DNA of 64,000 bases from an uncultured Clostridia bacterium (GTDB lineage: Bacteria; Bacillota; Clostridia; TANB77; CAG-508). Below, piece by piece: positions 15,393 to 23,866 of the stretch. Where the stretch lies: NCBI GenBank assembly GCA_934168365.1, contig CAKPNJ010000001.1, forward strand, positions 124,001 to 188,000. Direction: 5' to 3'. The notes under the pieces were generated by a model. It worked only from the letters and a program-made list of their open reading frames with translations, ran no database searches and was not told the DNA's origin. Within the stretch, counting starts at the first letter, position 1. Each line of letters begins with the position of its first letter. A program made the translations under genes and the position numbers.

Positions 15393-16397
15393 CTAGTTCT
15401 CAATAGCAACAGCATGTGCAATACTAGGGATACTTTCACCTTGTTGAGAAGTAGTTGCATTAGTTAAAGCACCAGTTGCAATTAGTAAAATTCTATTTAA
15501 TTTTCTGTCTTTTAATTGTTTGAAAAAATATCCTGAAAATACAGTTCCTATACAAGCACAGCCACTACCGCCAGAATGAGTATCTTGAGTGTTTTTATCA
15601 AACATCAAAACACCGCAGTCATTATAAATACTCTTGATATTGTAACCTTTAGTCTCAGCAAGTTCCATTACAATATCTTTACCAATATAGCCTAAATCAC
15701 CTGTGATAATTGCATCATAATAGCTAGGCTTTCTGTTTGTATCTCTTAAATGAGTAATTAAAGTATCTAAAGCAGCAGGAGCCATAGCAGCCCCCATATT
15801 GTTTGCATCTTTTATTCCCATATCAACAATTTTTCCAGGTGTAATATGCGTAATAAATGGACCTGTACCAGATTTTGATAAAACAGCAGCACCAGAACCA
15901 GTTACTGTCCATTGAGAAGTAGGAGGTCTTTGATTTCCTAATTCTAATGGAAAACGGAATTGTTTTTCAGCACTACAAAAATGACTAGAAGTAGCACACA
16001 AAACATTGTTAGCAGCACCACCATCTAAAAATACGCTACCTAAACATAAACCTTCAACAAATGTTGAACAGGCACCAAATATTCCAAAAAACGGAATGTT
16101 TAATTCTCTAAGACCAAAGCTAGATGAAATACATTGATTTAGCAAATCACCTGCAAAACAGTAATCTATGTCACTTGCAGGAACACTAGATTTCGTAATA
16201 GCCAAATTCACAGTTTCTTTTATAATTTTACTTTCAGCCTTTTCCCAAGTTTTTTCTCCCCAGAATTCATCTTCTAAACATTGGTCAAAATATTTAGCCA
16301 ATGGACCTTGTCCTTCTTTAGGACCAACAATACTAGCAACTTCGGTTATTGTTGGAGGATTATCTAATTTAATTGTTTGTTCACCTAAACGAGTCAT
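15393..16397 (-). CDS. spoVAD: Stage V sporulation protein AD
   Basis: This 334-residue protein has a thiolase/KASIII-like fold with FGIFGACSTFVEGL and HSGGSGCACIGTVFSG. SpoVAD is the peripheral, dipicolinic-acid-binding part of the SpoVA channel. Length and blocks are complete. RBS AGGAAGGAA. Located between spoVAC and spoVAE. Confidence 0.95.
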   Translation of the reverse strand: MTRLGEQTIKLDNPPTITEVASIVGPKEGQGPLAKYFDQCLEDEFWGEKTWEKAESKIIKETVNLAITKSSVPASDIDYCFAGDLLNQCISSSFGLRELNIPFFGIFGACSTFVEGLCLGSVFLDGGAANNVLCATSSHFCSAEKQFRFPLELGNQRPPTSQWTVTGSGAAVLSKSGTGPFITHITPGKIVDMGIKDANNMGAAMAPAALDTLITHLRDTNRKPSYYDAIITGDLGYIGKDIVMELAETKGYNIKSIYNDCGVLMFDKNTQDTHSGGSGCACIGTVFSGYFFKQLKDRKLNRILLIATGALTNATTSQQGESIPSIAHAVAIEN

Positions 16398-16412
16398 AAA
16401 ATTCTTCCTTCC

Positions 16413-16859
16413 TTATTTAATAAATAGAGCAGCAATTATACCAATAATTACAGATGATGAAATTCCAAAAACTAATACTGGACCTGCAACTGTAAACATT
16501 TTGCTACCAACACCCATTACATATCCTTCTGACTTATATTCAATAGCAGGAGAGACAATAGAGTTTGCAAAACCTGTAATAGGCACCAAAGAACCTGCAC
16601 CTGCAAATTTTCCTATTTTATTAAATATATTCAAACCTGTTAAAATTGCAGCAATAGCAATTAAGGTAATTGATACGACAGTTGAAGAAGCAACCTCGTC
16701 CATACCTTTGTACTTACAGAAATTCATAATAATTTGCCCGATACTACAAATCAATCCGCCTACCCAAAATGCATTAAAACAATTTTTTAGAATAGGAGAA
16801 TTAGGGGATTTTTTATCAACATAATCACTGTATTCTTGTTTTGTTTCAATTGGTTTCAT
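16413..16859 (-). CDS. spoVAC: Stage V sporulation protein AC
   Basis: This 148-residue polytopic membrane protein begins MKPIETKQEYSDYVDKKSPN and carries the motif GAGSLVPITGFANSIVSPA shared with SpoVAE. SpoVAC acts as the mechanosensitive pore of the spore inner membrane. ATG 16859 follows AAAGGAGG; the open frame extends further but overlaps the dodecin gene. Confidence 0.94.
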   Translation of the reverse strand: MKPIETKQEYSDYVDKKSPNSPILKNCFNAFWVGGLICSIGQIIMNFCKYKGMDEVASSTVVSITLIAIAAILTGLNIFNKIGKFAGAGSLVPITGFANSIVSPAIEYKSEGYVMGVGSKMFTVAGPVLVFGISSSVIIGIIAALFIK

Positions 16860-16872
16860 TATATAACCTCCT

Positions 16873-17085
16873 TTAATCTCTATCTCTATCAATAACAAAA
16901 GATAAATCTAAATCAACAAAATATTCTACTAATTTTTTACCATCAATTCTTGCACGTTGTTCAATAATTTTTACATTTGACAAATAATCAATAGTTTTTG
17001 AAGCCTCTGCAACTGCTTGTACAATTGCATCTTTCCAAGATACTGTAGATGTACCTGTAATTCTTAAATGTTTTTCAACTCCCAT
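16873..17085 (-). CDS. Dodecin-family flavin-binding protein
   Basis: This 70-residue protein (VEKHLRITGTSTVSWKDAIV, then VAEASKTIDYLSNVKIIEQ) matches the dodecin beta-alpha-beta-beta fold, including the Trp that stacks on flavin. Dodecins store flavins as dodecamers. The start is ATG 17085 after TTTGGAGG. It lies 13 bases upstream of spoVAC and is probably the first gene of that operon, an unusual partner for SpoVA; storage of flavin in spores is a possible reason. Confidence 0.85.
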   Translation of the reverse strand: MGVEKHLRITGTSTVSWKDAIVQAVAEASKTIDYLSNVKIIEQRARIDGKKLVEYFVDLDLSFVIDRDRD

Positions 17086-17238
17086 TTTAAAACCTCCAAA
17101 TATATATTTTTTGCTATTTCTATCTTTTCCCAAAAAATAAAAAATATACAAAATTTCTTAAAATTTCAAAATACTTATTCACTTAAATTCGAAAATATGA
17201 TATAGTGTGAAATATAATATTATACTAGGAGAAAAAAT

Positions 17239-18924
17239 ATGGGTGAAATTGAAAAGAAGAAATCGAAAATAGGAATTATAATAGCAATAATCATAATAGC
17301 ATTAGTTTTAATAGTAGGAGCAATTGGAGGATATTATGTAATAAAACGTAATTACATAGTAAGCAAAATAAATCAAACAAACTTAATAATAAACAATTCA
17401 AATGCAACTTCAAGTTTAAAAAATAATGTATATATAAAAGATGGAGTAGTATATGTATCAAAACCAGATATATATAACTTCTTTGATAATACAATTATAT
17501 ATGATGAAAAGTACAACCAAGTAGTTACCACTTCTAGTACAAAAATAGCAAGTTTGCCAATAGATAGTAAACAAATTCAAGTTAACAGTTCAAATACAAC
17601 AATTAAGGCGGGAGCTATTATATTAGACGAGGTAGCATATGTTCCAATTTCAGAATTAGATAAAGTATATAATATAAAAACAACATATGTTGAAAGTGAA
17701 GATTTGGTATACATTGATTCTTTAGATAGAGAACAACAAACAGCAACACTAAAAAAAGACTCAAGTATAAAATACAAACCAACAATTATTTCAGCAACTT
17801 TAGCAAAAGCAAAACAAGGAGATACATTAACTATTGCAAACCGTAGTGATTACCCTGTACCTAATGGTTGGACAAGAGTTAGAACAGAAAATGGAACTCT
17901 AGGATATATCCAAACTGGTAAATTAAACGAGTTTAAAACTATAAGAGAAAAGGCAGAAGAAAAAGCTAAAATAGAAGGACCAATAAGCCTAGCTTGGGAC
18001 TATTATTCAGAATATGTTTCGGCACCAACAAGAACAGGAAAAATTATAGGAGTAAATGTGGTATCTCCAAGTTTCTTCTATATGACTAAATACAGTACAA
18101 CAAATGTATATGAAAATGTTGGAAATGAAGGAATTGCATATGTAAACTGGGCACATGGAAATGGTTATCAAGTTTGGCCAATGCTTACAAATTCAAATAT
18201 GAGTGAAACATCTAAAATGCTTAGTGATTACAAATCAAGGGAGAATGTAATAAATCAAATTATAAAATATATTAAACAATATAACTTAGATGGAATAAAC
18301 ATTGATTTCGAAGGAATGTATGAAGCAGACAAAGATAATTTCTCAAGACTTCTAATTGAAATAAGACCTAGACTAAATGAAATAGGAGCAGTATTATCAG
18401 TGGATGTAACAGCACCAGATGGCGCACCAGAATGGTCTTTATGTTATGATAGATATACTATAGGAAAAGTTGCAGACTATGTAATGTTTATGGCATATGA
18501 TCAATATGGAGTATCAGCAACAAAAGCAGGAACAACAGCAGGGCATAATTGGGTAGAAGCAAATGTAAAAAAATTCTTAGGACAAGAAGAAGTAAAGGCT
18601 GAAAAGATAATTCTGGGAATTCCATTTTATACAAGAGTTTGGAAAGAAAGCAATGGAAATGTAACTTCAAATGTTGTTAATATAGGTAATGTGAATAATG
18701 TAATACCAAGTAATGCAACAAAAACATGGGACGAAGATTTACAACAATACTATGTAGAATATACAAGAGGTGGAGCAACATATAAGATTTGGGTTGAAGA
18801 CGAAAAATCAATTGAGGCAAAACTAGACTTAGTATCAAAATACAACTTAGGTGGTGCTGCTTACTGGGAATATGACAGAGCAACAAACTCAATTTGGAAT
18901 TTGATAGAAAGTAAAATTAAATAA
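17239..18924 (+). CDS. Membrane-anchored GH18 glycosidase with SH3-like domain
   Basis: This 561-residue protein has an N-terminal transmembrane helix (IGIIIAIIIIALVLIVGAI) and a copper-amine-oxidase-N-like region (about 45-165, with DGVVYVSKPDIYNFFDN). An SH3-like segment follows (about 185-235, ending GTLGYIQTGKL). The C-terminal GH18 barrel has the catalytic motif LDGINIDFEG (D-x-x-D-x-D-x-E type). GH18 proteins of this layout (YaaH/YdhD/SleL relatives) act on spore cortex or peptidoglycan N-acetylglucosamine. A hairpin at 18945-18985 ends the transcript. Confidence 0.87.
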   Translation: MGEIEKKKSKIGIIIAIIIIALVLIVGAIGGYYVIKRNYIVSKINQTNLIINNSNATSSLKNNVYIKDGVVYVSKPDIYNFFDNTIIYDEKYNQVVTTSSTKIASLPIDSKQIQVNSSNTTIKAGAIILDEVAYVPISELDKVYNIKTTYVESEDLVYIDSLDREQQTATLKKDSSIKYKPTIISATLAKAKQGDTLTIANRSDYPVPNGWTRVRTENGTLGYIQTGKLNEFKTIREKAEEKAKIEGPISLAWDYYSEYVSAPTRTGKIIGVNVVSPSFFYMTKYSTTNVYENVGNEGIAYVNWAHGNGYQVWPMLTNSNMSETSKMLSDYKSRENVINQIIKYIKQYNLDGINIDFEGMYEADKDNFSRLLIEIRPRLNEIGAVLSVDVTAPDGAPEWSLCYDRYTIGKVADYVMFMAYDQYGVSATKAGTTAGHNWVEANVKKFLGQEEVKAEKIILGIPFYTRVWKESNGNVTSNVVNIGNVNNVIPSNATKTWDEDLQQYYVEYTRGGATYKIWVEDEKSIEAKLDLVSKYNLGGAAYWEYDRATNSIWNLIESKIK

Positions 18925-18944
18925 GTAATAAATATAAAATCACT

Positions 18945-18985
18945 TCAATATAATATAGAACAAGCTATATATTGAGGTGATTTTT
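18945..18985 (+). terminator. Terminator hairpin that contains the RBS of the next gene
   Basis: TCACTTCAATATA pairs with TATATTGAGGTGA and is followed by TTTTT. The 3' arm includes GAGGTG, the RBS of the gene at 18986, so the hairpin could both terminate upstream transcription and hide that RBS. Confidence 0.6.
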
Positions 18986-19960
18986 ATGTTAGCATATTTG
19001 AAGTTAAAAACAAATGATGAGGAATTATATGAAACAAATTATTTAGAGGAGCTAAAACAAAAACAAACTAAGTTTTCGAAATTTCAATATACAGTATGCA
19101 AATACTATTATAACTTTATAGCGAAACTAAAATATCATATGAATATAATCACAGTAAAACAAATATATGATGCATACCTATTTATACTACCATTCTCGGA
19201 TTTAAGCAAAGATACAAAATTGGAAAAATGCGTAAAGAAAGTAAAAATCTTAATGCAAAGATATAACATACAATCGCTGGTAGCAGAAGACAATTTAAAA
19301 CAAAGTGAGAAGTTTAAGAAGATAATAGAGTTAGAAAATAAAAAAGTACATATATTAGATGGTAGAGGAATAATGCCATATTTGATACAAGAGACATTAG
19401 AAAATATTTTAAAAAGACAAGGCTCAAAAACAGAACTAGAAGATTTATATATTTGTGTAAAAGAAAACAAACCATTACACGCAGAGAACATTATATATCT
19501 AATGAAATATTTTAAAAATATAAACATAGTAACACCAAACATAAAGGAATTTCAGAGAGTAGCTGATAAGATAGAAGAAAACGAGAATATAATAATTACG
19601 GTTACAAATAATAAAAAGAAAAGCTTGAAAAAAGCCAAAGTAATAGTTAATTTTGATTTACTAGAAAATGAAATAAATAAGTATATAATATATAGGGAAG
19701 CGGTTATACTAACAATAGACGAAAAAGGCTTTTATGAAAGCAATACTTTTAATGGAATACAAATACGAAGAATAGGAATTGATACCTCAAATGAAATCAA
19801 AGATTTCTTTGAGCAATATAATCTGCTAGAAGATAACGAATTGTCTACATTATATGAAAGTAGAATAAACCAAAAACAAGGACTATTGCAAATAAAACAA
19901 CAAATGAAAAAAGACGAAATCAAAGTAACAAAATTGTACGGAAAAAATGGAAGTTTGTGA
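18986..19960 (+). CDS. Uncharacterised protein, 324 residues
   Basis: A cytoplasmic, Lys/Asn/Ile-rich protein with no signal peptide. The N-terminal half is helical. The centre has alternating strands and helices that look Rossmann-like (KVHILDGRGIMPYL, NINIVTPNIKEFQRVADKI, NIIITVTNNKKK, AKVIVNFDLL), then EAVILTIDEKGFYES. This hints at a nucleotide-binding or dehydrogenase-like core, but I do not recognise the family and see no catalytic motif. The start is ATG 18986, six bases after GAGGTG. It is located between a wall hydrolase and greA. Confidence 0.6.
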   Translation: MLAYLKLKTNDEELYETNYLEELKQKQTKFSKFQYTVCKYYYNFIAKLKYHMNIITVKQIYDAYLFILPFSDLSKDTKLEKCVKKVKILMQRYNIQSLVAEDNLKQSEKFKKIIELENKKVHILDGRGIMPYLIQETLENILKRQGSKTELEDLYICVKENKPLHAENIIYLMKYFKNINIVTPNIKEFQRVADKIEENENIIITVTNNKKKSLKKAKVIVNFDLLENEINKYIIYREAVILTIDEKGFYESNTFNGIQIRRIGIDTSNEIKDFFEQYNLLEDNELSTLYESRINQKQGLLQIKQQMKKDEIKVTKLYGKNGSL

Positions 19961-19977
19961 AAATTATATGAATTTTC

Positions 19978-20006
19978 TTGACAAATAGCAAAAAATCTAG
20001 TATATT
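19978..20006 (+). promoter_or_regulatory. Sigma-A promoter of greA
   Basis: TTGACA (19978-19983) and TATATT (20001-20006) are separated by 17 bp. Confidence 0.8.
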
Positions 20007-20012
20007 AAAGAA

Positions 20013-20060
20013 GTCGCAACAAATTATATTTATTTATAATTTGTTGCAATTAATTTTTTC
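20013..20060 (+). terminator. Attenuator hairpin in the greA leader
   Basis: GCAACAAATTATA pairs with TATAATTTGTTGC (13 bp, 6-nt loop), followed by AATTAATTTTTTC. It lies between the promoter and greA, so it would act as a leader attenuator, not as the end of a gene. Confidence 0.65.
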
Positions 20061-20087
20061 ATTGTGAAAGCAAAGGAGGAAAGACAA

Positions 20088-20567
20088 ATGGAAGAAAACA
20101 AAGAAGTGTTATTAACACAAGAAGGATTTGAAAAACTAGAAAAAGAATTAGAAAATCTAAAAACAGTAAAAAGGGTAGAAATAGCTGAAAGAATTAAAGT
20201 GGCTTTAGGATTTGGAGATTTATCAGAAAATTCTGAGTATGATGAAGCAAAAAATGCTCAAGCAGAAAACGAAACAAAAATCGCAGAATTAGAAAATAAA
20301 ATTAGATATGCTAAAATTATAGATGAATCTGAAATAGACACAAAAACAGTTCAAGTAGGAAATACTGTTAAATTGTTAGACTTAGAATTTGATGAAGAAG
20401 TAAGCTATACTATAGTTGGATCTACAGAAGTAGATATAGCACAAAATAAAATTTCAAATGAGTCACCAATAGGAAGTGCTATTCTAGGTGCAAAAAAGAA
20501 CCAAATTGTAGAAGTTCAAGCACCAGCTGGAGTAATGCAATATAAAGTTTTATCAATAACAAAATAA
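20088..20567 (+). CDS. greA: Transcription elongation factor GreA
   Basis: GreA rescues backtracked RNA polymerase. The 159-residue product has the N-terminal coiled coil (LTQEGFEKLEKELENLK) with the tip GDLSENSEYDEAK, which carries the catalytic acidic residues, and the C-terminal FKBP-like domain (SPIGSAILGAKKNQIVEV). The start is ATG 20088 after AAAGGAGG; an upstream in-frame GTG overlaps the leader. Confidence 0.96.
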   Translation: MEENKEVLLTQEGFEKLEKELENLKTVKRVEIAERIKVALGFGDLSENSEYDEAKNAQAENETKIAELENKIRYAKIIDESEIDTKTVQVGNTVKLLDLEFDEEVSYTIVGSTEVDIAQNKISNESPIGSAILGAKKNQIVEVQAPAGVMQYKVLSITK

Positions 20568-20570
20568 GGA

Positions 20571-20602
20571 AAAATGTCAAAGGACTAACCTTTGGCATTT
20601 TC
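20571..20602. terminator. Shared terminator of greA and deoD
   Basis: AAAATGTCAAAGG and CCTTTGGCATTTT form a 13-bp stem with one G-T pair and run into TCTATTTTT. Confidence 0.85.
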
Positions 20603-21319
20603 TATTTTTATAGCACTTTCTAAAGCTAAAGTTATCATATTATTTAAAGACTTTTCTCTCTCTTCAGAGCTGATTTCTTGTTTCTTGTAATGAGAATCAA
20701 CTACAGTCAATAAGCAAGAAGCCTGTCTACCTAAATAATGAGCCATATAAAATAAAGCGAAAGCTTCCATCTCAGCACCAATAATATTAAGCTCTTTAGG
20801 GAATCTTTTAATTAAATTCGGAATACTTTCCAAATAACCATCAAAACAGTCACTACATAAAGTATTTCCTTTTATATAAGGAATATTTATTTCATTTGCA
20901 GTATCTTCTATAATTTCATTTAAAAATTTACTAGATTCAATTAAATGGCAATCTTTTTCATTCCACTCATAAGCAAAATTTCCTTCAGTATAACTCTTAT
21001 CAACTAATATAGTATCAAAAATATTTAAATCTTCAGAATAAGCTCCACAAGAACCAATACGAATAATATTTTCTACATCATAAAATTTATATAACTCATA
21101 GCAGTAAATCCCCATACTTGCCATACCCATACCATGAGAAAACACAGTGATTTCTTTTCCTTTATAAGTTCCAGTATATGCAAACATATTTCTAACAGTA
21201 TTTACTAATCTAGAATTTTCTAAAAAATTCTCTGCGATATATTTAGCTCGTAAAGGATCACCAGGCATAAGTACAGTTTTAGTAATATCTTCTTTTTTAG
21301 CATTACAATGAATAGGCAT
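20585..21319 (-). CDS. deoD: Purine-nucleoside phosphorylase, DeoD type
   Basis: This 244-residue hexameric-type enzyme splits purine nucleosides into base and ribose-1-phosphate. Visible blocks are MPGDPLRAKYIAENFLE (phosphate binding), HGMGMASMGIY, IRIGSCGAY and GAEMEAFALFYMA with the ribose-binding Met-Glu. Complete length. RBS AAGGAGG. Divergent from the dehydrogenase gene at 21463. Confidence 0.95.
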   Translation of the reverse strand: MPIHCNAKKEDITKTVLMPGDPLRAKYIAENFLENSRLVNTVRNMFAYTGTYKGKEITVFSHGMGMASMGIYCYELYKFYDVENIIRIGSCGAYSEDLNIFDTILVDKSYTEGNFAYEWNEKDCHLIESSKFLNEIIEDTANEINIPYIKGNTLCSDCFDGYLESIPNLIKRFPKELNIIGAEMEAFALFYMAHYLGRQASCLLTVVDSHYKKQEISSEEREKSLNNMITLALESAIKIENAKG

Positions 21320-21462
21320 AAAAAATCCTCCTTAAAATTAATATATTAGTATTATATAAGAAAAGATATAAAAAAATCAATCAAAATTTACAAAATATCC
21401 ATTGAATATTTTTTAGTATTTGGTATATAATCTATGTATAAAATTTCAAAGGAGGAAAATTT

Positions 21463-22539
21463 ATGGAGAGAAAAGTAAAAGTTGTACAATTTGGTACAGG
21501 AAAAATGGCGGTTTATACAATGCGTTATGTTTATGAAAAAGGAGCAGAAATAGTTGGAGCAATTGATGTAAACCCAGCTGTTATTGGCAAAGATATAGGA
21601 GAAATTATTGGAGGAGAAAACAAAGGTGTAACTGTAACAGCTTTAGAAAATGCAGAAGAAATGTTAAAACAAGTTCAACCAGATATTGCTATAGTTACTA
21701 CAATGAGCTTAATAGCAGATGTTAGAGATGCTTTAATGCTTTGTGCTAAATTAGGAATAAATGCAATTACAACATGTGAAGAAGCATTTTATCCAGAAAA
21801 TTCAAACCCAGCAATTACAAAAGAATTAGACGAAATGGCAAAACAAACAGGATGCACAATTACAGGAAGTGGATACCAAGATATTTACTGGGGTCAATTA
21901 ATTAGTTCAATTGCAGGATCAACACATAAAATTACAAAAATAAAAGGAAGCTCAAGCTACAATGTAGAAGATTATGGAATAGCTTTAGCAAAAGCACATG
22001 GTTCTGGATTAACAATGCAAGAATTTGAGGATCAAGTAGCTTCAGTAGATAAAATTAGTGATGAAGAAAGACAGAAAGTTATTGAATCAGGAAAATATTT
22101 ACCATCATATATGTGGAATGTAAATGGATGGTTATGTTCTAAACTTGGACTAACAGTTGAAAGACAAACACAAAAAACAGTACCACAAACATACAAAGAA
22201 GATATATATTCTTCAACATTAGGAATGACAGTAAAAGCAGGAGACGCTACAGGAATGAGTGCAGTTGTTACAACAACAACTAAAGAAGGAATTACTATTG
22301 AATCAGAATGTATTGGTAAGGTATATTCAAAAGAAGATTATGACAAAAATGAATGGACAATCTATGGAGAGCCAGATACAACAATAGTAGTTGCAAGACC
22401 AGCAACAGTTGAATTAACTTGCGCATCAATTGTAAATCGTATTCCAGATGTTATAAACAGCACACCAGGTTATGTAACAACAGACAAGTTTGGAGAACTA
22501 AATTACAGAACAAAACCATTAAATGAATATGTAAAATAA
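21463..22539 (+). CDS. NAD(P)-dependent dehydrogenase related to 2,4-diaminopentanoate dehydrogenase/DapB fold
   Basis: This 358-residue protein begins VKVVQFGTGKMAVYTMRYV, a Rossmann fingerprint, with IVGAIDVNPAVIGKDIGEI and TTCEEAFYPENSNP typical of the Ord family. That enzyme oxidatively deaminates 2,4-diaminopentanoate in ornithine fermentation. Other ornithine-degradation genes are not in the window, so the substrate is uncertain. It is monocistronic, with promoter-like TTGAAT and TATAAT 18 bp apart at about 21401-21430 and a hairpin after the stop. Confidence 0.75.
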   Translation: MERKVKVVQFGTGKMAVYTMRYVYEKGAEIVGAIDVNPAVIGKDIGEIIGGENKGVTVTALENAEEMLKQVQPDIAIVTTMSLIADVRDALMLCAKLGINAITTCEEAFYPENSNPAITKELDEMAKQTGCTITGSGYQDIYWGQLISSIAGSTHKITKIKGSSSYNVEDYGIALAKAHGSGLTMQEFEDQVASVDKISDEERQKVIESGKYLPSYMWNVNGWLCSKLGLTVERQTQKTVPQTYKEDIYSSTLGMTVKAGDATGMSAVVTTTTKEGITIESECIGKVYSKEDYDKNEWTIYGEPDTTIVVARPATVELTCASIVNRIPDVINSTPGYVTTDKFGELNYRTKPLNEYVK

Positions 22540-22544
22540 TTTAG

Positions 22545-22569
22545 AAGGTGGAAAGCAAATTTCCACCTT
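22545..22569 (+). terminator. Hairpin terminator after the dehydrogenase gene
   Basis: AAGGTGGAAA pairs with TTTCCACCTT; the downstream T-run is weak. Confidence 0.6.
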
Positions 22570-22612
22570 TACTTATTTAAAAAAATGTGATAAATTATAT
22601 TGGGTGATGAAA

Positions 22613-23866
22613 ATGGCGAGAAATCGTAGAAATAAGCGTAGCTCTAGAAATATATTAGAAGTAATGAGCTCGAAAACATTTATAACTTTAACTATAATAT
22701 TAGTAATAATAATAGTTATATGTTCTATAACTATTTTTTATCGTAATGATAAGGAAAAGAAAATATTAGCTGAACAAAGAATAGAACTAGAAAAAAATAT
22801 TGAAGCAATATTTGAAGAAACTGAAAAAAATATAGCTAATTCAAACAATACTTCAAGAAACAGTATTATTAGAATTTCAGCAGTTGGAGATATTTTGTGC
22901 GAAAATGATATGCTAAAAGATGCATATGATAAAAACACAGGCAACTATGATTTTACGTCAATGTTTAAAAATATGTCTACATTTTTTTCAAATAGTGACA
23001 TTACAGTAGGAACAATGGAAACTAATTTTACAAATAATGAGTATTCAGGTTATGGAAAACGTAATGGTCCAATATCTTTTGCAGAAGCTATAAAAAATAC
23101 AGGAATAGATTTGGTTAGTATAAGTACAAATCATAGCTTAGACTACGGAATAGAGGGGTTACAAGAAACTAAAAGAGCATTAGAAGGGTTAGAATATGAT
23201 GTAGTAGGAGACAACTTAGGAGAAAGTAGGGTAAAAATAAAGACCATAAAAAATACAAAGATAGCATTTTTATCATATACATATGGTTTTGAAAATCAAA
23301 ATAGCAAAACAAAAGATGAGCTTGATAGTGCAAATATGTATAATTCAGAGATTGCTAAACAAGATTTAGAATATGCTAAAGAGAATGCAGACTATAGCAT
23401 AATAATTATGCATTGGGGAGATGCATACTCAACAAAGCCTAATAAAGAGCAACAAAACATAGCCAAATTTCTAGTAGAAAATGGAGCAGATATGATTTTA
23501 GGTAATCATGCCTCAGCAGTTCAAAAAATGGAAATTATGCAAAATGCAGAGGGAAAAAATGTACTTGTTGCATATTCTTTAGGAAACTACATATCAGGTG
23601 AAACAATGGATATATCAAAAATAGAATTAGTACTTAACATTGAGCTTAGAAAAAGCGGAGAAACAGGAGAGGTAGTGCTAAGCAAAGTTGATTATACTCC
23701 AATTTATGTATTAGACAGAGGCACAAAAGCAGAAGATAGATATGAGTTGATTGATATGAAAGGCACAGCAAAAGCATATGCAGAAGGAAATAAAAAAATA
23801 GTAAATAAGGCGACATATAATAAATTAGTAGAAGGGCTAAAAAAACTAGAAGGGATAATAAAATGA
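22613..23866 (+). CDS. CapA-family protein (poly-gamma-glutamate synthesis type), membrane anchored
   Basis: This 417-residue protein has an Arg-rich N-terminus, a transmembrane helix (FITLTIILVIIIVICSITIF) and an extracellular calcineurin-like CapA domain. Its blocks are ISAVGDILCEND, VGTMETNFTNN, STNHSLDYG, MHWGDAYS and LGNHASAVQKM. CapA/PgsA proteins are tied to polyglutamate capsule export, but stand-alone copies often have unknown roles. I choose ATG 22613, six to seven bases after GGGTG. Its last four bases overlap rimO. Confidence 0.85.
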   Translation: MARNRRNKRSSRNILEVMSSKTFITLTIILVIIIVICSITIFYRNDKEKKILAEQRIELEKNIEAIFEETEKNIANSNNTSRNSIIRISAVGDILCENDMLKDAYDKNTGNYDFTSMFKNMSTFFSNSDITVGTMETNFTNNEYSGYGKRNGPISFAEAIKNTGIDLVSISTNHSLDYGIEGLQETKRALEGLEYDVVGDNLGESRVKIKTIKNTKIAFLSYTYGFENQNSKTKDELDSANMYNSEIAKQDLEYAKENADYSIIIMHWGDAYSTKPNKEQQNIAKFLVENGADMILGNHASAVQKMEIMQNAEGKNVLVAYSLGNYISGETMDISKIELVLNIELRKSGETGEVVLSKVDYTPIYVLDRGTKAEDRYELIDMKGTAKAYAEGNKKIVNKATYNKLVEGLKKLEGIIK

